Source: Acanthopleura granulata (taxonomy: Eukaryota; Mollusca; Polyplacophora; Chitonida; Chitonidae). Taken from it: a stretch of 64,000 bases of DNA. Location: assembly GCA_016165875.1 (NCBI GenBank), contig JABBOT010000031.1:623109-687108 (forward strand), written 5' to 3'. Position numbers and translations under genes: made by a program. The notes beneath the pieces are model-generated. The model was not told the DNA's origin and did no database searches. It was given only the letters and a program-made list of their open reading frames with translations. Shown in pieces: positions 13,071 through 26,100 of this stretch; positions within the stretch are counted from its first letter, which is position 1; each line of letters begins with the position of its first letter.

Positions 13071-15774
13071 ACATTACTTATACAGGTAAATACCAGCTTG
13101 GATTACAAAAATTACAGTACAAAAAGTGCACACAGTAAAATACATTCCTAGCTAAAAATCCGTAAAATCTGTTTTACCTCCATGCACGAATTCACCTTAG
13201 CCGTCATTAATTACATGTAGCATAGGCCTGAGCGTAAGCAGCAGTAGAAAGAGATGGACAGTGAAGGTTTCAAGTGTTTATAAAAAAGCTGCCCCGCAAA
13301 AGACGTGCACTTTTATCGTTCACCTGTCGCAATGCAAGCAAGTTTCAAAAAGAATAGATGAAAACTTGACAGGTACAGATCACGTAGTATATATTATGGA
13401 CGTTTCGCATGATTCACAAATTTGAAAGAAACATGAAAAATGAAGCCACGGGATTCTTGACCTGAAAAAAATAGAATCTTAATGAAGTTATATCATCAAC
13501 TGTTATTTCGTTGACAATGAGCATTATAGGATCGTTCTTCGGGTTTCTTCTTTTCAGAAAACTTCTCATTTCTTCCAAACACATAATATGTAACAACAGT
13601 GAAAACAAAATTTTTTGTTTTGTTTTCTCTTTTTTCGGTAAAGTTTGATAAGGCAAAGTTGACAATGGTTCTTTTCTCCATGAAAATAACTCGTCAAAGT
13701 AGTGGAGGCAGGAAAACATTAGTTTTGTCGTATATGTAGATGTGATAACAACCAGCTAAATTAAAATAAAGACTGCTTGACAATTCGGATGAAATATGAT
13801 TTTGGTGGTGTTAAGAAGATTTTTTTTTTCCTTTCATTTTTTTTCTCGAGTGTAGAAAATAATCCACGAACTTGTTAGGGTACAAATACTGCTGTGCGTG
13901 GCCCATTGAAGGGACCGTACAAATATGCAGTACAATTCCCTGCGGGGTTTTTGTGTTTTGTGTGCCAGTTCTTGTCACAACCAGGGTGTGTGTATTTGAC
14001 CTCAGAATCAGAAAACATTAATTAATGGGATTTCTAATGTTCTACTATGTATTTCTCACTTTATCGCTAGTCTACGTACACATATTTTTGTGGTCGACTT
14101 TTCTGCCACGCTTTTTGGGCATTCCTGTTTTCTGTCCTGTCGAGGATTCAACAATTGCAATTTTCCGACTGGCTTCCATACTCATCACAGCGGTGGTTTC
14201 ACATTATTAGCCCATGCCACTTGCTTTGATTAAAGCCCTTTTTCTTGCAGGGAAATTATTATTTGACCGGGAGTGATGCATACGCACAGGCAATCGCACA
14301 TCTTGTTAAAAGATGTTGCAACATTGTTTTGCACGCGCCCTGGGCATCTGTATTGCATTCGTTGATTTGCGCTGTTTTTATGTGAGTGTTTATAAAATGT
14401 GATGACGACGCAGCATCTTCAGTAATTCCAGAGCAATGACGTCTGATAAATTCAAATTAGCATCACTGCATTTTGTGTCTAATTCAGTGTAATCCCCGGT
14501 GCTAGAGGTCATATAAGTTGCTACTATACTTAAGCATCACATGAAGGGTTAGAGTAAAACCTTAACTGTGTTAAACTGACGAGAGGTCGGAATATTTATG
14601 ACCACCATCATGCTCTCCTCGCTGCTCTGGTTTCAGTCTTCATGCATTAGTATATTTTGTATTGTTTCAAATTTGCTAACGGTCATGAACCAGACCGTCC
14701 GCCGTTTGGATTGTTCTCACTACAATATCCTGTAGCTGTACACATACCCAACTACTGGTACTCGTTTGTATGTATTAGTCACCCCACACTGTAGGCAGGT
14801 ATACACCCAGCCCTAACACCACCGGGCCAGGTAAAAATGTTGTTAATTATTACATCCCCTAAAGCCAACTGGATCTTCCTGGTATCTGGTATTTAATCAA
14901 ATTTCTTGTCTAGCCATCTATTTTTCTCTAGGAATGAATGATCTAGTCTGTTTTACAGCCCACACACACTTCATTCTGACACGGATAACAAAAGTATATC
15001 AGCGACTGAATCAAACTGTGTTGCTCACCTTTTCTTTAGAACTGAATCCTGATTACCTAATACACAGATCCACTTCAGTCACACAATTTTGTGGATTTTA
15101 CACACAATTTGGCCTCTCGATGGCCGAGTTGGCCAGATGGCCTCAATTCATAAATCTTACATGGGGTTTGGTGAGGCTTAACTCTTACTCTGTAGGAGAG
15201 GAGGAATCTACAGTTTGCAGTGATAAAGGGAAGACAGTCGATATTCTAGGTACAACATACATACAGTTCAAATTTCCAACTCGGCAGTCCGTGAATAATT
15301 TCCAGATCGAATGGAAATATAGGTTGCTCACCTGCGCTGTGATTGCAAGTGTTCAAAAGAGCATGATGTTGACGTAATAAACATCAGTGTTTATACGCCC
15401 CAAGTCCCGGGCTAAGCGGAATACAGACAATCCGGCAGTTATTGTATTTCAGTCATGTAGCGCGAGAACATAGGGTGGAAGTTACCCGTTTTATTATAAG
15501 GAGGTAAAATTGTTATGTTTCCTCAAACCATTATAAATTATCGCGGTAGCAGTCTCAAACTAATTGAAGTGGAGTCCAAAAGCAAGTTGTCATCAGTACG
15601 GTTCAGTAATAAGCGAATTGGCAAACTAATTGCGCACAAAGAGGCCTACAAATTCTCAGAAAACATATGCGGAAGCGAATAAAATTATACGCACGTGAAG
15701 TAATACAGACATACATTCCATGCGTTTGATTCTCGTCTTTTAAACTTTATGAATCCAGTTTTAAAATACTTCAT
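13071..15774. other. Long non-coding stretch, nothing recognised
   Basis: The largest open frame, 14934-15377, has no recognisable domain and no splice context that would link it to others. Confidence 0.45.
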
Positions 15775-16050
15775 GTAAATGTCTGCTTTAGGCTTGTGTG
15801 CTTTTCGAGGTTTATATATGTCGAGTTGAGGCTTTTTTGTCACTCTTTAATCTTAGGGATCCAGTTTGAGTCTATTGTGCGTCAATTTCAGACTTAACAG
15901 TGTCCATTTGTGATTTTTGTTCTTCAGGATTATGCGCGTCCATTTGAAAATTGCTGGGCTCAATTTTAGGCATGTGCATCCATATGAAGCTTATGGGCGT
16001 CGTCTGTTTGGGGCTTATGGTCGTCTGTTTAAACCATCCATTTGGTTACG
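15775..16050. repeat. Very degenerate repeats around GTCCATTTGAGGCTTATG
   Basis: Spaced recurrences such as GCGTCCATTTGAAAATTG, GTGCATCCATATGAAGCTTA, GTCGTCTGTTTGGGGCTTAT and GGTCGTCTGTTTAAACCATC. An old, decayed array is likely. Confidence 0.45.
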
Positions 16051-17704
16051 TCTGCGTCACGCCAGCATTCTTTAGTAAAAGTTTGCACAATGCTGACTCT
16101 CGCTAGTTGGGGAGAAAATCACGTAATACTCGAGAGCTAAGGTCGTATACATGTCTTTCTAAACCCTAGGGATACACATAAATAGATGTGTAATAAAGCA
16201 AAGTTTCATTCTTTAAGGAGATCTACATCGTTCGACCGTCACCCCTGGGAATATCAGAACGTTAACAGAGCGTGAAGATTGTCGTCTTACTGTAATCAAT
16301 CTCAAGCCAGTAAAACACCTACGAAGGAAATGGGGTCATCATCCCTTGGCCATGGGTAAATCAAGACCCCTTATAATTGGGTATTTCAAACAAGAAATAA
16401 ATTTCTCTTAAAGAGTTTGATCATATCAGTATCCCATGCTGAGTACGTGCGGTCGAATCTATCTCTGCACTCTTCACCCTGTTTTCTTCTTCTTATTGCT
16501 CATTTTTTCCTTTTTTCCAAGACAAAGAAGTCTTATAGAAAGTCCTGCTCAGTGTGCTCGAAATCTTGGACAAACATTGTGCGTTTTAGTATTTATTTCT
16601 TACCAAAACGCTACCAATTTTGTACCTGGGTTTCGGTAAATATAATTTTAACCAAAGGCTTCTAAAATTACTTTAAAACTTTTTTAAAATGTTTGAAATC
16701 AAATATGTTGTTACATATGTTAACCTACATATGTCTAGAGATTCTGAAACGTTTGAAATGTTTTAGATTTTTAATTATGTCTTTTCCCGCCTCTATTGCG
16801 ATTAGATATTTGTCTATGTTTCAAAATGCATCATATACCACAGTCTCCAGGATCTGAATCTGTTTAGGTATACTATGCCTTTTCAATGCTGTATATACAC
16901 AGGCCGTCACGGGCGCCGGACTAAGTAGGCCCTCTGTGCAACACACACGTCTATGGATAGTATACTCTTCCTCGAAACGCCTTTGTGAGAAGAATATTAA
17001 TTAATTTTGCACTGTATCCGTCTCACTAATTCATTCCGACGGGACTAATGCACATTTGTCAAAGTAATCATCGTTCCATCTACAGTAATGACACTAATAT
17101 GCATTGACACACATATTTCTATATGAGATATTGTCTGGGCTAATGCACACCCGCTACTATAAAGTCATTTAAGTAAACTGAAAACATAAGTCATAAAAAT
17201 TCCTGTTGGTAAGTTTTACTCGCAAAGTACAGAGGCATGAGTGAACATAAGTTGGCGTATATATTTGACCCCGTTACTACAGTATCAGGGCATTAAAACG
17301 ACCTCAATGTGTACAGTTGGTTGGAACATTTCGCTATTCACTGTCACTGTTTGTCTAAATCTATACAACAATCGCCAAAAGTGTTACGTGTAGGTTTATA
17401 GCGTGTATTTCCTTATTTCGCTGGTGATTTGGGGCATTACTCTCTTATACGACGGTGGTCAGGTTCATGAAGAATAACCAAGAGTCCGGAGTAATCGTGT
17501 GTAGCACACAGACCAAGTCACGCAGCGCGCGTGCCCACAGGATATGTGATGTCCTTATCCAGTCTAGACTTCATGACAAAGAGGATCAATAATCAACCAT
17601 GATGTATAAAATGAATTATAAAAAAATCATAAGACGAATTTCCAAAACAACGCTGAACCGACACTACCCAAGAAATAAGAAGGCATACATATAAAATATA
17701 TACG
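16051..17704. other. Non-coding stretch, nothing recognised
   Basis: Overlapping frames near 16417-16665 are short and hydrophobic by composition only. Confidence 0.45.
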
Positions 17705-17807
<103 letters not shown>

Positions 17808-18104
17808 TCACAAGTTAAGTGTATTTTTCGTAAAAGTTAAGAAATTTAAATTGAAGGCGTTTGGAATATCCTTGACAAACTAGAATTTGTAGTTTTGTGA
17901 TATGAGATCGTCATTTTTTCCGGAGAAAAAGACGGGTCCTGACCAATCATCTATATTTTTACCTTTTTCATCATGTCTTCTGTTGATATTAAAGTCACAC
18001 TTGCTAACCTTAATTTCCTATCGTTATCTGTTATTGTGCATTTGATTTGCAAACTATGCACGGTGATTCCTACGGACTATATCAAAACAAACCTGTCTAA
18101 TGCA

Positions 18105-18515
18105 TGCGCATATGTTTATAGACTTTTGTGTTCGTTATATGTATGGTGGTTGATATGGACCATAGGTACATGTCTAGAGTATGCGTGTTTTTTTGTTTAT
18201 AGACCTTTGTGTTCATGATATACATGGTTGTTCTTAGGAACCATGTATGCATGACTGACGACTTCATATGCACATATACACGTTTATAGGCCTTTTTGTA
18301 TACTAAGTATGGTGGTTCACATAGATCATTAGTACATTCTTCACGGATGCATACGCGCATGTGCATGCATTTGTTTATAAGCTTTTGTATACACAATGTA
18401 TGGTGGTTCATACTTACCGTATATACATACCAAACAGATACATATTGCTGTGTTTTTAGGCCACTATGTGCACAATGTATGGTGGCTCATGGGGACCATT
18501 TGTACATGCCTGTAT
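18105..18515. repeat. Degenerate tandem repeat, about 80-90 bp unit, five copies
   Basis: Each unit carries GTTTATAGGCCTTTGTGTTC-like sequence, then a near match to CAATGTATGGTGGTTCATA, then GGACCATAGGTACATG. Units start near 18140, 18220, 18308, 18398 and 18478. Open frames on both strands follow from the repeat. Confidence 0.7.
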
Positions 18516-20279
18516 CATTGGTATGGATGGTATATGACACTGAGTATATTATAGATGCATTCTACCCACCAGGTTATTGTATTCATGTTTGGCTCTTGAC
18601 AGTCAATTTACTTAGTGCCCTCTGGCTACTGTATTTTTCAAACTCATATTAAGCTAGATATGACGATCATTAGCCATTGTTTTCTCCAGTTAAGTTATCT
18701 TTTTCATGGGCATTTACTGATTGTTCCAGTTAAAATTTTGTCTGTTACAAAAACCTTATATTGCTTAAATGTTATGGCAAACGAAACTCAAATGGTACTC
18801 GACCTTGGTAAATAATAAGTGGCAAAATGTTTTGTTTTACGTTCCCGCACGTTGAAATCAAACAAAGCATCTGACGATACAATCATAAACGTCTCTGGCT
18901 GTCCTACGGCAAATGAGGCGTTGGTGTATTGTTGAGGGTGGTCGACATTGTTTTATAGATTTCTCATTCACTAGTTTTGAGGGTCACTCATAATTTATTA
19001 CTTCCACAGCATATCCCAAGCAGTTTGTTTAACTGCAATCAGCATCAGTTTGAATGAACGGCGTTGTTGTTTTTGTTGTTAGTTATCTCCTGGTACGTTT
19101 TTTTCAAACGTGCATGTGTGGCAGGTTGTGACTGTCCATTGGTTAATTTTTTTCCGTTTTACTGTGACTGTTTGTTGCATCTTCCCAGTTATACCAATAT
19201 GAAATCTCCGTCATCTCCGCCGAAATGCTTAACGTGCAAGACTCGGTACATTGCAATTTCTCATCAGGTTTTGCGAAAGGTTGCATCACATTGCACTCTA
19301 TTGATTCAATTATCAGGAATATCCGAATCTAACATATTATAGAAGCTCACAGGTTCATTTCTGATTTAGTTCATCTCCAAGACTGTCAGTGAGGTGCATT
19401 TTAGGCTTTTTGTCTTTACTGCAAGAGTTACTGAATGTTCCAAGTTAAACCTTGTAATCAAAATCTACTCCCATATTATTCACCTGGTTGCATCCTGGCG
19501 AATACACCTCATGACATGAGGTTCACTGCTTAACAACGTCCGAATCATCTGCCAAATGTTCGTGAATTCACACCGGATTCGGTTCAAGCTTTCGCGAGTT
19601 CATGTGGGTACTTTCTTCCTCTTGGGTGTGGAACTTAAGAGGCTGATATCTTATCCATGATAAATATGCATAATTATGGACGACAGCAGGAAGGTCCTCA
19701 CAATCACTTAGGCGATTGTTTCCACGACCTGATTACATTCGCAAAGCATTACGAGCATTCCACGATCGCAAATTGCCGTTTTCATCAGAACCACAATTAC
19801 CACCACGATATACATACAAACAGCTACATTTGCAGGCAGTGAAGAATTCTCGTGACAAATTTATATTCAAATATTTCAGCGTGTCGCAGTCTCAGGGTTA
19901 AGTAGTAGATTGGACGGTAATTTTATTTACAGTTGTGATCAACATGTACAGAAAACTGTAAATCTTCAATTCTGGCAACATTCCTACCACAAACCATACG
20001 CAACGTAACTCAAAGTGAAGGACCTGTTTGGAATGACTTAACGACTTTTAGTATGCAAAAATTTCATGCATGAAAACGATAATGTTGTTTAAAATAACTT
20101 CTGTGTACAAAAACTCACAAAGCGTGAAAAGTGACCCCTATATTTTAATGTATGCGGCTACTGAAATAGATACATGTTTTCTTTTGATAAAAAAATTTGC
20201 ATTTATTCCCAATGGACATTAGTAAGAGAAATGATATCGTTGAGCATGACTAAATATTTCCCATCAATTTATAAAGCCT
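18516..20279. other. Non-coding stretch, nothing recognised
   Basis: No supported exon or repeat. Confidence 0.45.
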
Positions 20280-20830
20280 CAACTGGTGCGGCTGCGGGCG
20301 TGTGTACTGAATACGTACATATAGCTTGTACTCCTGAGATAAGACTAACGACACTGGATGTACTATGCAAAATAGGACTAGCAACAATGATTTAGACAGG
20401 AGCTGTATTCTACCTGTCCCTAAAAATATTTATATATTTATTTATATAAAATCTTTACAACAATGATTTAGACAGAAACTTCATTGATTGTTCTTCAAAA
20501 CGGGACGGAAAGAATAGGCAGGAACATTTCTAAATCTTCCATGGAAAACAGAATTTGCAATAATGATAAGTCAGTCCAGGAAAATATGATTATAAACAGA
20601 ATGACAGTTGGGAATTGGACTGGCGGCAATTATAAACCTGTATACAGAACGATTTCTCCATTTTTTCTAGAATGGAGGACTAGCAGCACTGACAGGCCTA
20701 TATGTACATAAGGATTTCCACAATGATCGTGGATAAAATATAAGACTCACAATGGACCCCTGAGAATTCCACACCAATCCTAAAATACAGGACTGATAGC
20801 AATGAAGAGTCCACAAGTAATGAGTTCGCT
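20280..20830. repeat. Possible very old tandem array
   Basis: Recurring blocks like CTAGCAACAATGATTTAGAC, CTTTACAACAATGATTTAGA, TTTGCAATAATGATAAGTCA and GACTAGCAGCACTGACAGGC at irregular spacing. Weak. Confidence 0.3.
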
Positions 20831-23101
20831 AATACCTGTACGCCGCCCCCATACCACAAAAAATGACCTTTCTTCTCAAGAGCATCACAAAATCGAGACT
20901 AAAACAAAGAGGGCTATCATGTGCGCATGCACGCTCAGTGGCCCGAAATAAATTTCACGCCGTGTAACGTGTGTGTTAAGTCTAACCGTAAAGATAAGGA
21001 CTAATGATCGCATAATCCCATATAGGTCTACATGTATAAGCAAAGGAATTATAATTACATTGTTTTACACCGGGTGGGTGATCATTTATCACATTAAACA
21101 CGTAGCTTCAAATATTTTCGCCAACAATTTTTCACATCTTCAGCTGACACTATGTCATTTACCTAAATTAAATTATTACCTAGCTTTTTTTTCTTCGATC
21201 TGCTCTTATGATTCAGTTACCTGAGTTAAATTACCCCTTTGAAGAACTCAGATTTTTAGTCTGCTGACCCAAACTTTTCTCTCACAGTGTATTTTATGCA
21301 TCTGACACCTGTATTTTAATCCCAAGAGGCTTAATTTTGTTTTTCAAATTTCAATTCTTCTATAAACTGTGAAAAAGTTAGAGCCTGTAGCATGGGCTTT
21401 CCCCGTTTGTTCAGTTGAAGTCTACCGATAAAGATTTTTAAAAATGCGGATGCCCCTGTGTGCCATTGTGTAGAAACGGAAATGGATGGAATTAAAATAG
21501 GAATTTAATGGCAACATCGGCCCGCCTTGTATTGTTTAGTTTCAAGTAAAGCAATCACGATTTACTGCGTTATATGTTTTACTTTTACGTATTAAAACTA
21601 CACTGTATATCTATACATGTATATATCATATAAATACGATTGGTAGTCTAACTACATGTATATTGTCTATGAGTTTTCGAATAAAACTTATCCATTAAGA
21701 AGAATCATTGTTTATACTCTAATCACTCCGACCCCTACAGCTACGGGGGTCAGCACAATTAATGGAAGATTTTTTTTTCACCTATGAGGTACCTACAAGC
21801 TATTATTGTTTGAACCTGGTGATTGGGTACTAACACTCAAATTAACATAAAATTAACTTCTAGGCTGTTGTCAGTCCCATGTTTCTAATAGCCGGAGGGA
21901 GACTGGGGTCGGTTAGGATGGTAATCCAACTTGATATAGGGCTATGAACTTCTCTACAGAATACACAACAGTACAGAGAGTAAAACCAGGACAGCGACGG
22001 CGGCACGATAGTTGAGGAATGGTCACACGTAACCGTTGAAATTCGGACTCTTGTTAATTTACTCAGATATGGTTTTTATTCTAAAGGTTCATGTAAACGT
22101 TTAGAAAGATAGTGGCTAACATATCCCCAAGCACCACTATTTAAATAGAATTAGATAAAAAATTCAGATTTTTGTAATGTATCAGATGTCACTCAAGATT
22201 AATTACTCAAAATGCTGTGTTGTTTACTACAAATTACATACAAAGAATTCCGAAGGATAAAGCCTTAGGGATGTTAGTCCACCAGCGGAGTCCTGGCAAT
22301 ACAAAGCACTACAGCATGGACTATACCAATGAAATCCAGCCTTTTGTCAGCTCACTTCAGATGGGATTCAATTCTAACTGCTTACAAAGTAGGAACATCT
22401 ACGCCTTCCACGCATATTATCGTGAAGCTTTCGGTACAAGCGTTTTCTGATATTACTGAACCGATTACAGTCAAAACTGAACATGTTACATTAAATTACT
22501 CATGTTACATTAAGGAACAGATATAGCCTAATTTTTACTGGTCTCTTTTTTCCATGTAAGACTAAAAGGAATTTATTTTAAATAAAATAGCACGACATTT
22601 TCTTCAATAGTTGTGAAATTTGAGCAAAATTTATAGCCACTTAAAAACAGACGCTGCAAACAGTTCGTGGTGTTGGAATCACATATGTATGTTGTGCCCT
22701 CTTCAACAATGAATAATTAGCGTGGCTGTAGTTGAACTTATTTTACCGTGCCAGTTCGCAAAAGAATTCTGGGCCATGTTACAACAACCTATTAGTCCTT
22801 CATTCATGAACACAAAAAAAAAAACTCACACGAAAACCTTTTGACTCAGGAGAAAACTGTTTTCAACCAGGTGAAAACCTTTCCACCTAGTCCGAATCAG
22901 AAGAAAACGATACAAAACTTAAGAAAGAAAGGAAAATGTCTTAGGTATCAACTGATCTCCAACACAGTTGCAGCCATAATTTGTCCGGTGCCAACGGGAA
23001 GAAAGTTGTTATATTTTGTTTTAAAATCTACACATAACTGTATAACCAACTGATAATGAATAAGAACTGTGCATATTAACAATTCATATATTTGTTTTCA
23101 G
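20831..23101. other. Region upstream of the Pif-like start; should hold its promoter and 5' UTR exon
   Basis: An acceptor at 23100-23101 implies a non-coding first exon upstream, but it cannot be placed from sequence alone. Nothing else is recognised. Confidence 0.4.
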
Positions 23102-23103
23102 GG

Positions 23104-26100
23104 ATGGCGACGGGTATTTTGAAGTTGGCGGCCATATTGATACTGTGTACACCAGCCGTATCGGGACAAAGCCGTGTTGGGGCAGGTAAACTGCACTCTT
23201 ATAAAATGTTCGTAAAATTACGAGTAAAAGGCATGGCAACAAGCTTCCAGGCGTTTTCACCGTAAACTAATGGTCATAATGGCCGTAATATCATCGTGTG
23301 AAGTAATATTTGAAAGCAACAGATACCACGTGTTACTCGTATTACGGGCGTTTTACCTCTATAACGACTGTAATGGTTAAACATTCGTGGAAATATCAGA
23401 GTTAGTGTGGTAAAACACGGACTTTTCCAACAGAGTGAGCAGTGACATCATGGGTGAAGTGCCCGTGTATACCATGGTGAAATTGTGGCGCCAGTGCAAT
23501 AATGCCTCGGTACTGACGAATCTTTAGATCTACTTTATATCTATTGTTTAAATTTTCATCATTCAAGAATTCCTAACCAGGTATGTCTTCAATTTGTTTT
23601 CACCATCACTTCTTGCATATTCCAAATAATTACTTGACGATGTGTTTCACTCATTTCAAAGTCACTGAGGTCTTTTCCGTTAAACCATTTCCTTCACTCT
23701 ACCCCCACAGAGGCATGTGACAATGCCTTCATAATAGACGGATCGGGCCGTGCCATGGTGGAGGGTGACTGCACCCGCTACATTCACTGTGACTTCACCG
23801 ACACCATAGAGACCCAGGCCTACGTCATGGACTGTCCCGACACCCTCTTCTTCAACCCCTCCACCCTTGTCTGCCAGTACCCAGAGGACGTCAAGTGCCC
23901 CTACGGTGAGACTTTGAGTCGTCAGGTTTAAATTAGTCAAACAAGAGAGCATATGAACTATTTTACACTTTCTTGTTCCTACAGAAAAGCGAGTGGCATT
24001 TTTGTCCTTCAACATAAACCATACAAGCCCGAAATATTTCGGCCCCATCCATGGTATCTATGGTATCATACACGAGAAATGGAAACCAATTATAGATCAA
24101 TCAATAAATAACTGAATAAATTAATCTCACGTTCGCATGTTAATTTTGAAATCACCATAGATTTTTGTTAGCTAATATCAATTTCTTCACCTCTCGAATA
24201 CAAAAAGGGATTGCCCATCGGCAGATGTATTTGTCCACCGTGTGTATGTTCAGTCCCAGAAATCATCGTGGACATCGGCTTATTTCCGGAAAAAATATTT
24301 CACCAGGGTGAGATTTCACATAAATTTCCATCTCAGGTATTAATTGGTCATGGGTTCAAACAAAGCTATAAATTCCATGCTATTTCCATGACTTTCTTTC
24401 CACAGACAACTGCGTAGGGAATTTAAACGGCACCTACCAGCTGCCCACAGACCGCTGCTCCGAATACTGGACCTGTGTCGGCGAGAGGACGTTCGAGAAG
24501 CGATGCTGTCCCTTTAGGGAGTCCTACAACCCGGAAAGAGGTTGTGTGAGAGACATATCCTGCGAGGAGCAGTGCCCAAGGGATTTTATACCTCAAAATA
24601 TTACAGGTAAGAGAATGATTCGCCTTCATGTAAGATGAACACCAAAATCTACCGACACGAAATCGGATTCGGTATACAAATACTTGCTTATAAATCTTTG
24701 GGAACTTGTTGTGGTTTTAACCAAGAGGCCTTAGAATGTGTACACCTGTGTTTCACATTCTGTAAAACATGTCCTCTGTTCTGTGACTCATGCCATATAT
24801 CGTGCTGTGTAATAAATTACGTTTTTGTTACATGCGTCTCTGTAACATCCAAGATAGTTTCTGTTTAATATGAAATATTATTATTTATTTATTTATTTGA
24901 TTGGTGTTTTACGCCGTACTCAAGAATATTTTACTTCTACAATACGGGTCCTCATCATGGTGGGAGGAAACCGGGCAGAGCCCGGGGGGAGCCCAGAACC
25001 AACTGCAGGTTGTTGGTGAACCTTCCCACGTACGGCCGCAGAGGAAGCCAGCATGAGCTGGTCTTGAACTCACAGCGACCGCATTGGCGGGAGGCTTCAG
25101 GTCATTGTGCTGCGATAGCGCGCTAACCGACTGAGCCACGGAGGTCCCATGAAATATTAGAACGAAGAGAGTTAAACCAGATCAGCAACGACAGTGTGAA
25201 TGTTGGCAAATGGTCACAGGTAACCCGCAAAAATCCGGGATCTTGTCATTTTACCTCAGCCAGGGCTTTCTTCTAGTTGAAATAATGTACCTCTCGCTTT
25301 TCGAGTGGAGCGTAAGCGCCGCAAGTGTCACAATGTGTTTAGTGTTCTAAAATGTTGCCCTTCTGACTGAGGACTTTTCTCGGTAAATATCTTCACAAAC
25401 AAGCCATGCAGCCATCCAAAAGTTGCCCAGAATATCCTTAGCGTACAAACGATCTTGTAGGCAGCAAACAATCCCGCTCACCAGCTCTTTCTTTCCCGTT
25501 TTCATCTCTTGTATTTCACGGCCACAACGTCCAGAACGGGTCTCGGGACATGCGTGTTTGAGCGAGGGTGGCACTTGGCCCCAAAGTGACCTTAGCCGCC
25601 TCGTTTGTAATAGCTATTTGCCTGACATTTGGGCGATAATTTTATGACCTGTTACCAACTCACTCGCTCTTTTGACAATTCTGTCTAAAGAAAATTTCTT
25701 CAACCCGCCCGGTGATTTTGGGAAAAGTTGAACACAACTTATACAGTTTGACAGCTCTTACTTGTTGGCCTACATGTGTGCGCTGCTGACCTCACACGAC
25801 AAGAACCAGAGAGCTGAAGTCACGTGACCTGGTCTCTGCTGTTACCTGTGTGAAATATGGTAGAAAAGGCGAAAAAGGTAAATAAAAGAGCTGGTCAGTG
25901 GGGTTTGCAGTCCTCAATTAGAAGGTCGACATTTTAGAACACGAAACGCATTGTAACTCTCGCGGCGTTCGAAAAAGCGAGAAGTACATTACTGCAATTA
26001 GGTTTTCTTCAAGCTGTTAATATAAATGTTTAAAAGATAAAAACTTACACTCCCCTAGCACCATGGCGTACGCGGTATAAAGTAAAGAAATGCAGAGATG

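Noticed and set aside
14934..15377. 147-codon plus-strand frame
   Set aside because: No recognisable domain, no clear splice or promoter context, and composition typical of its non-coding surroundings.
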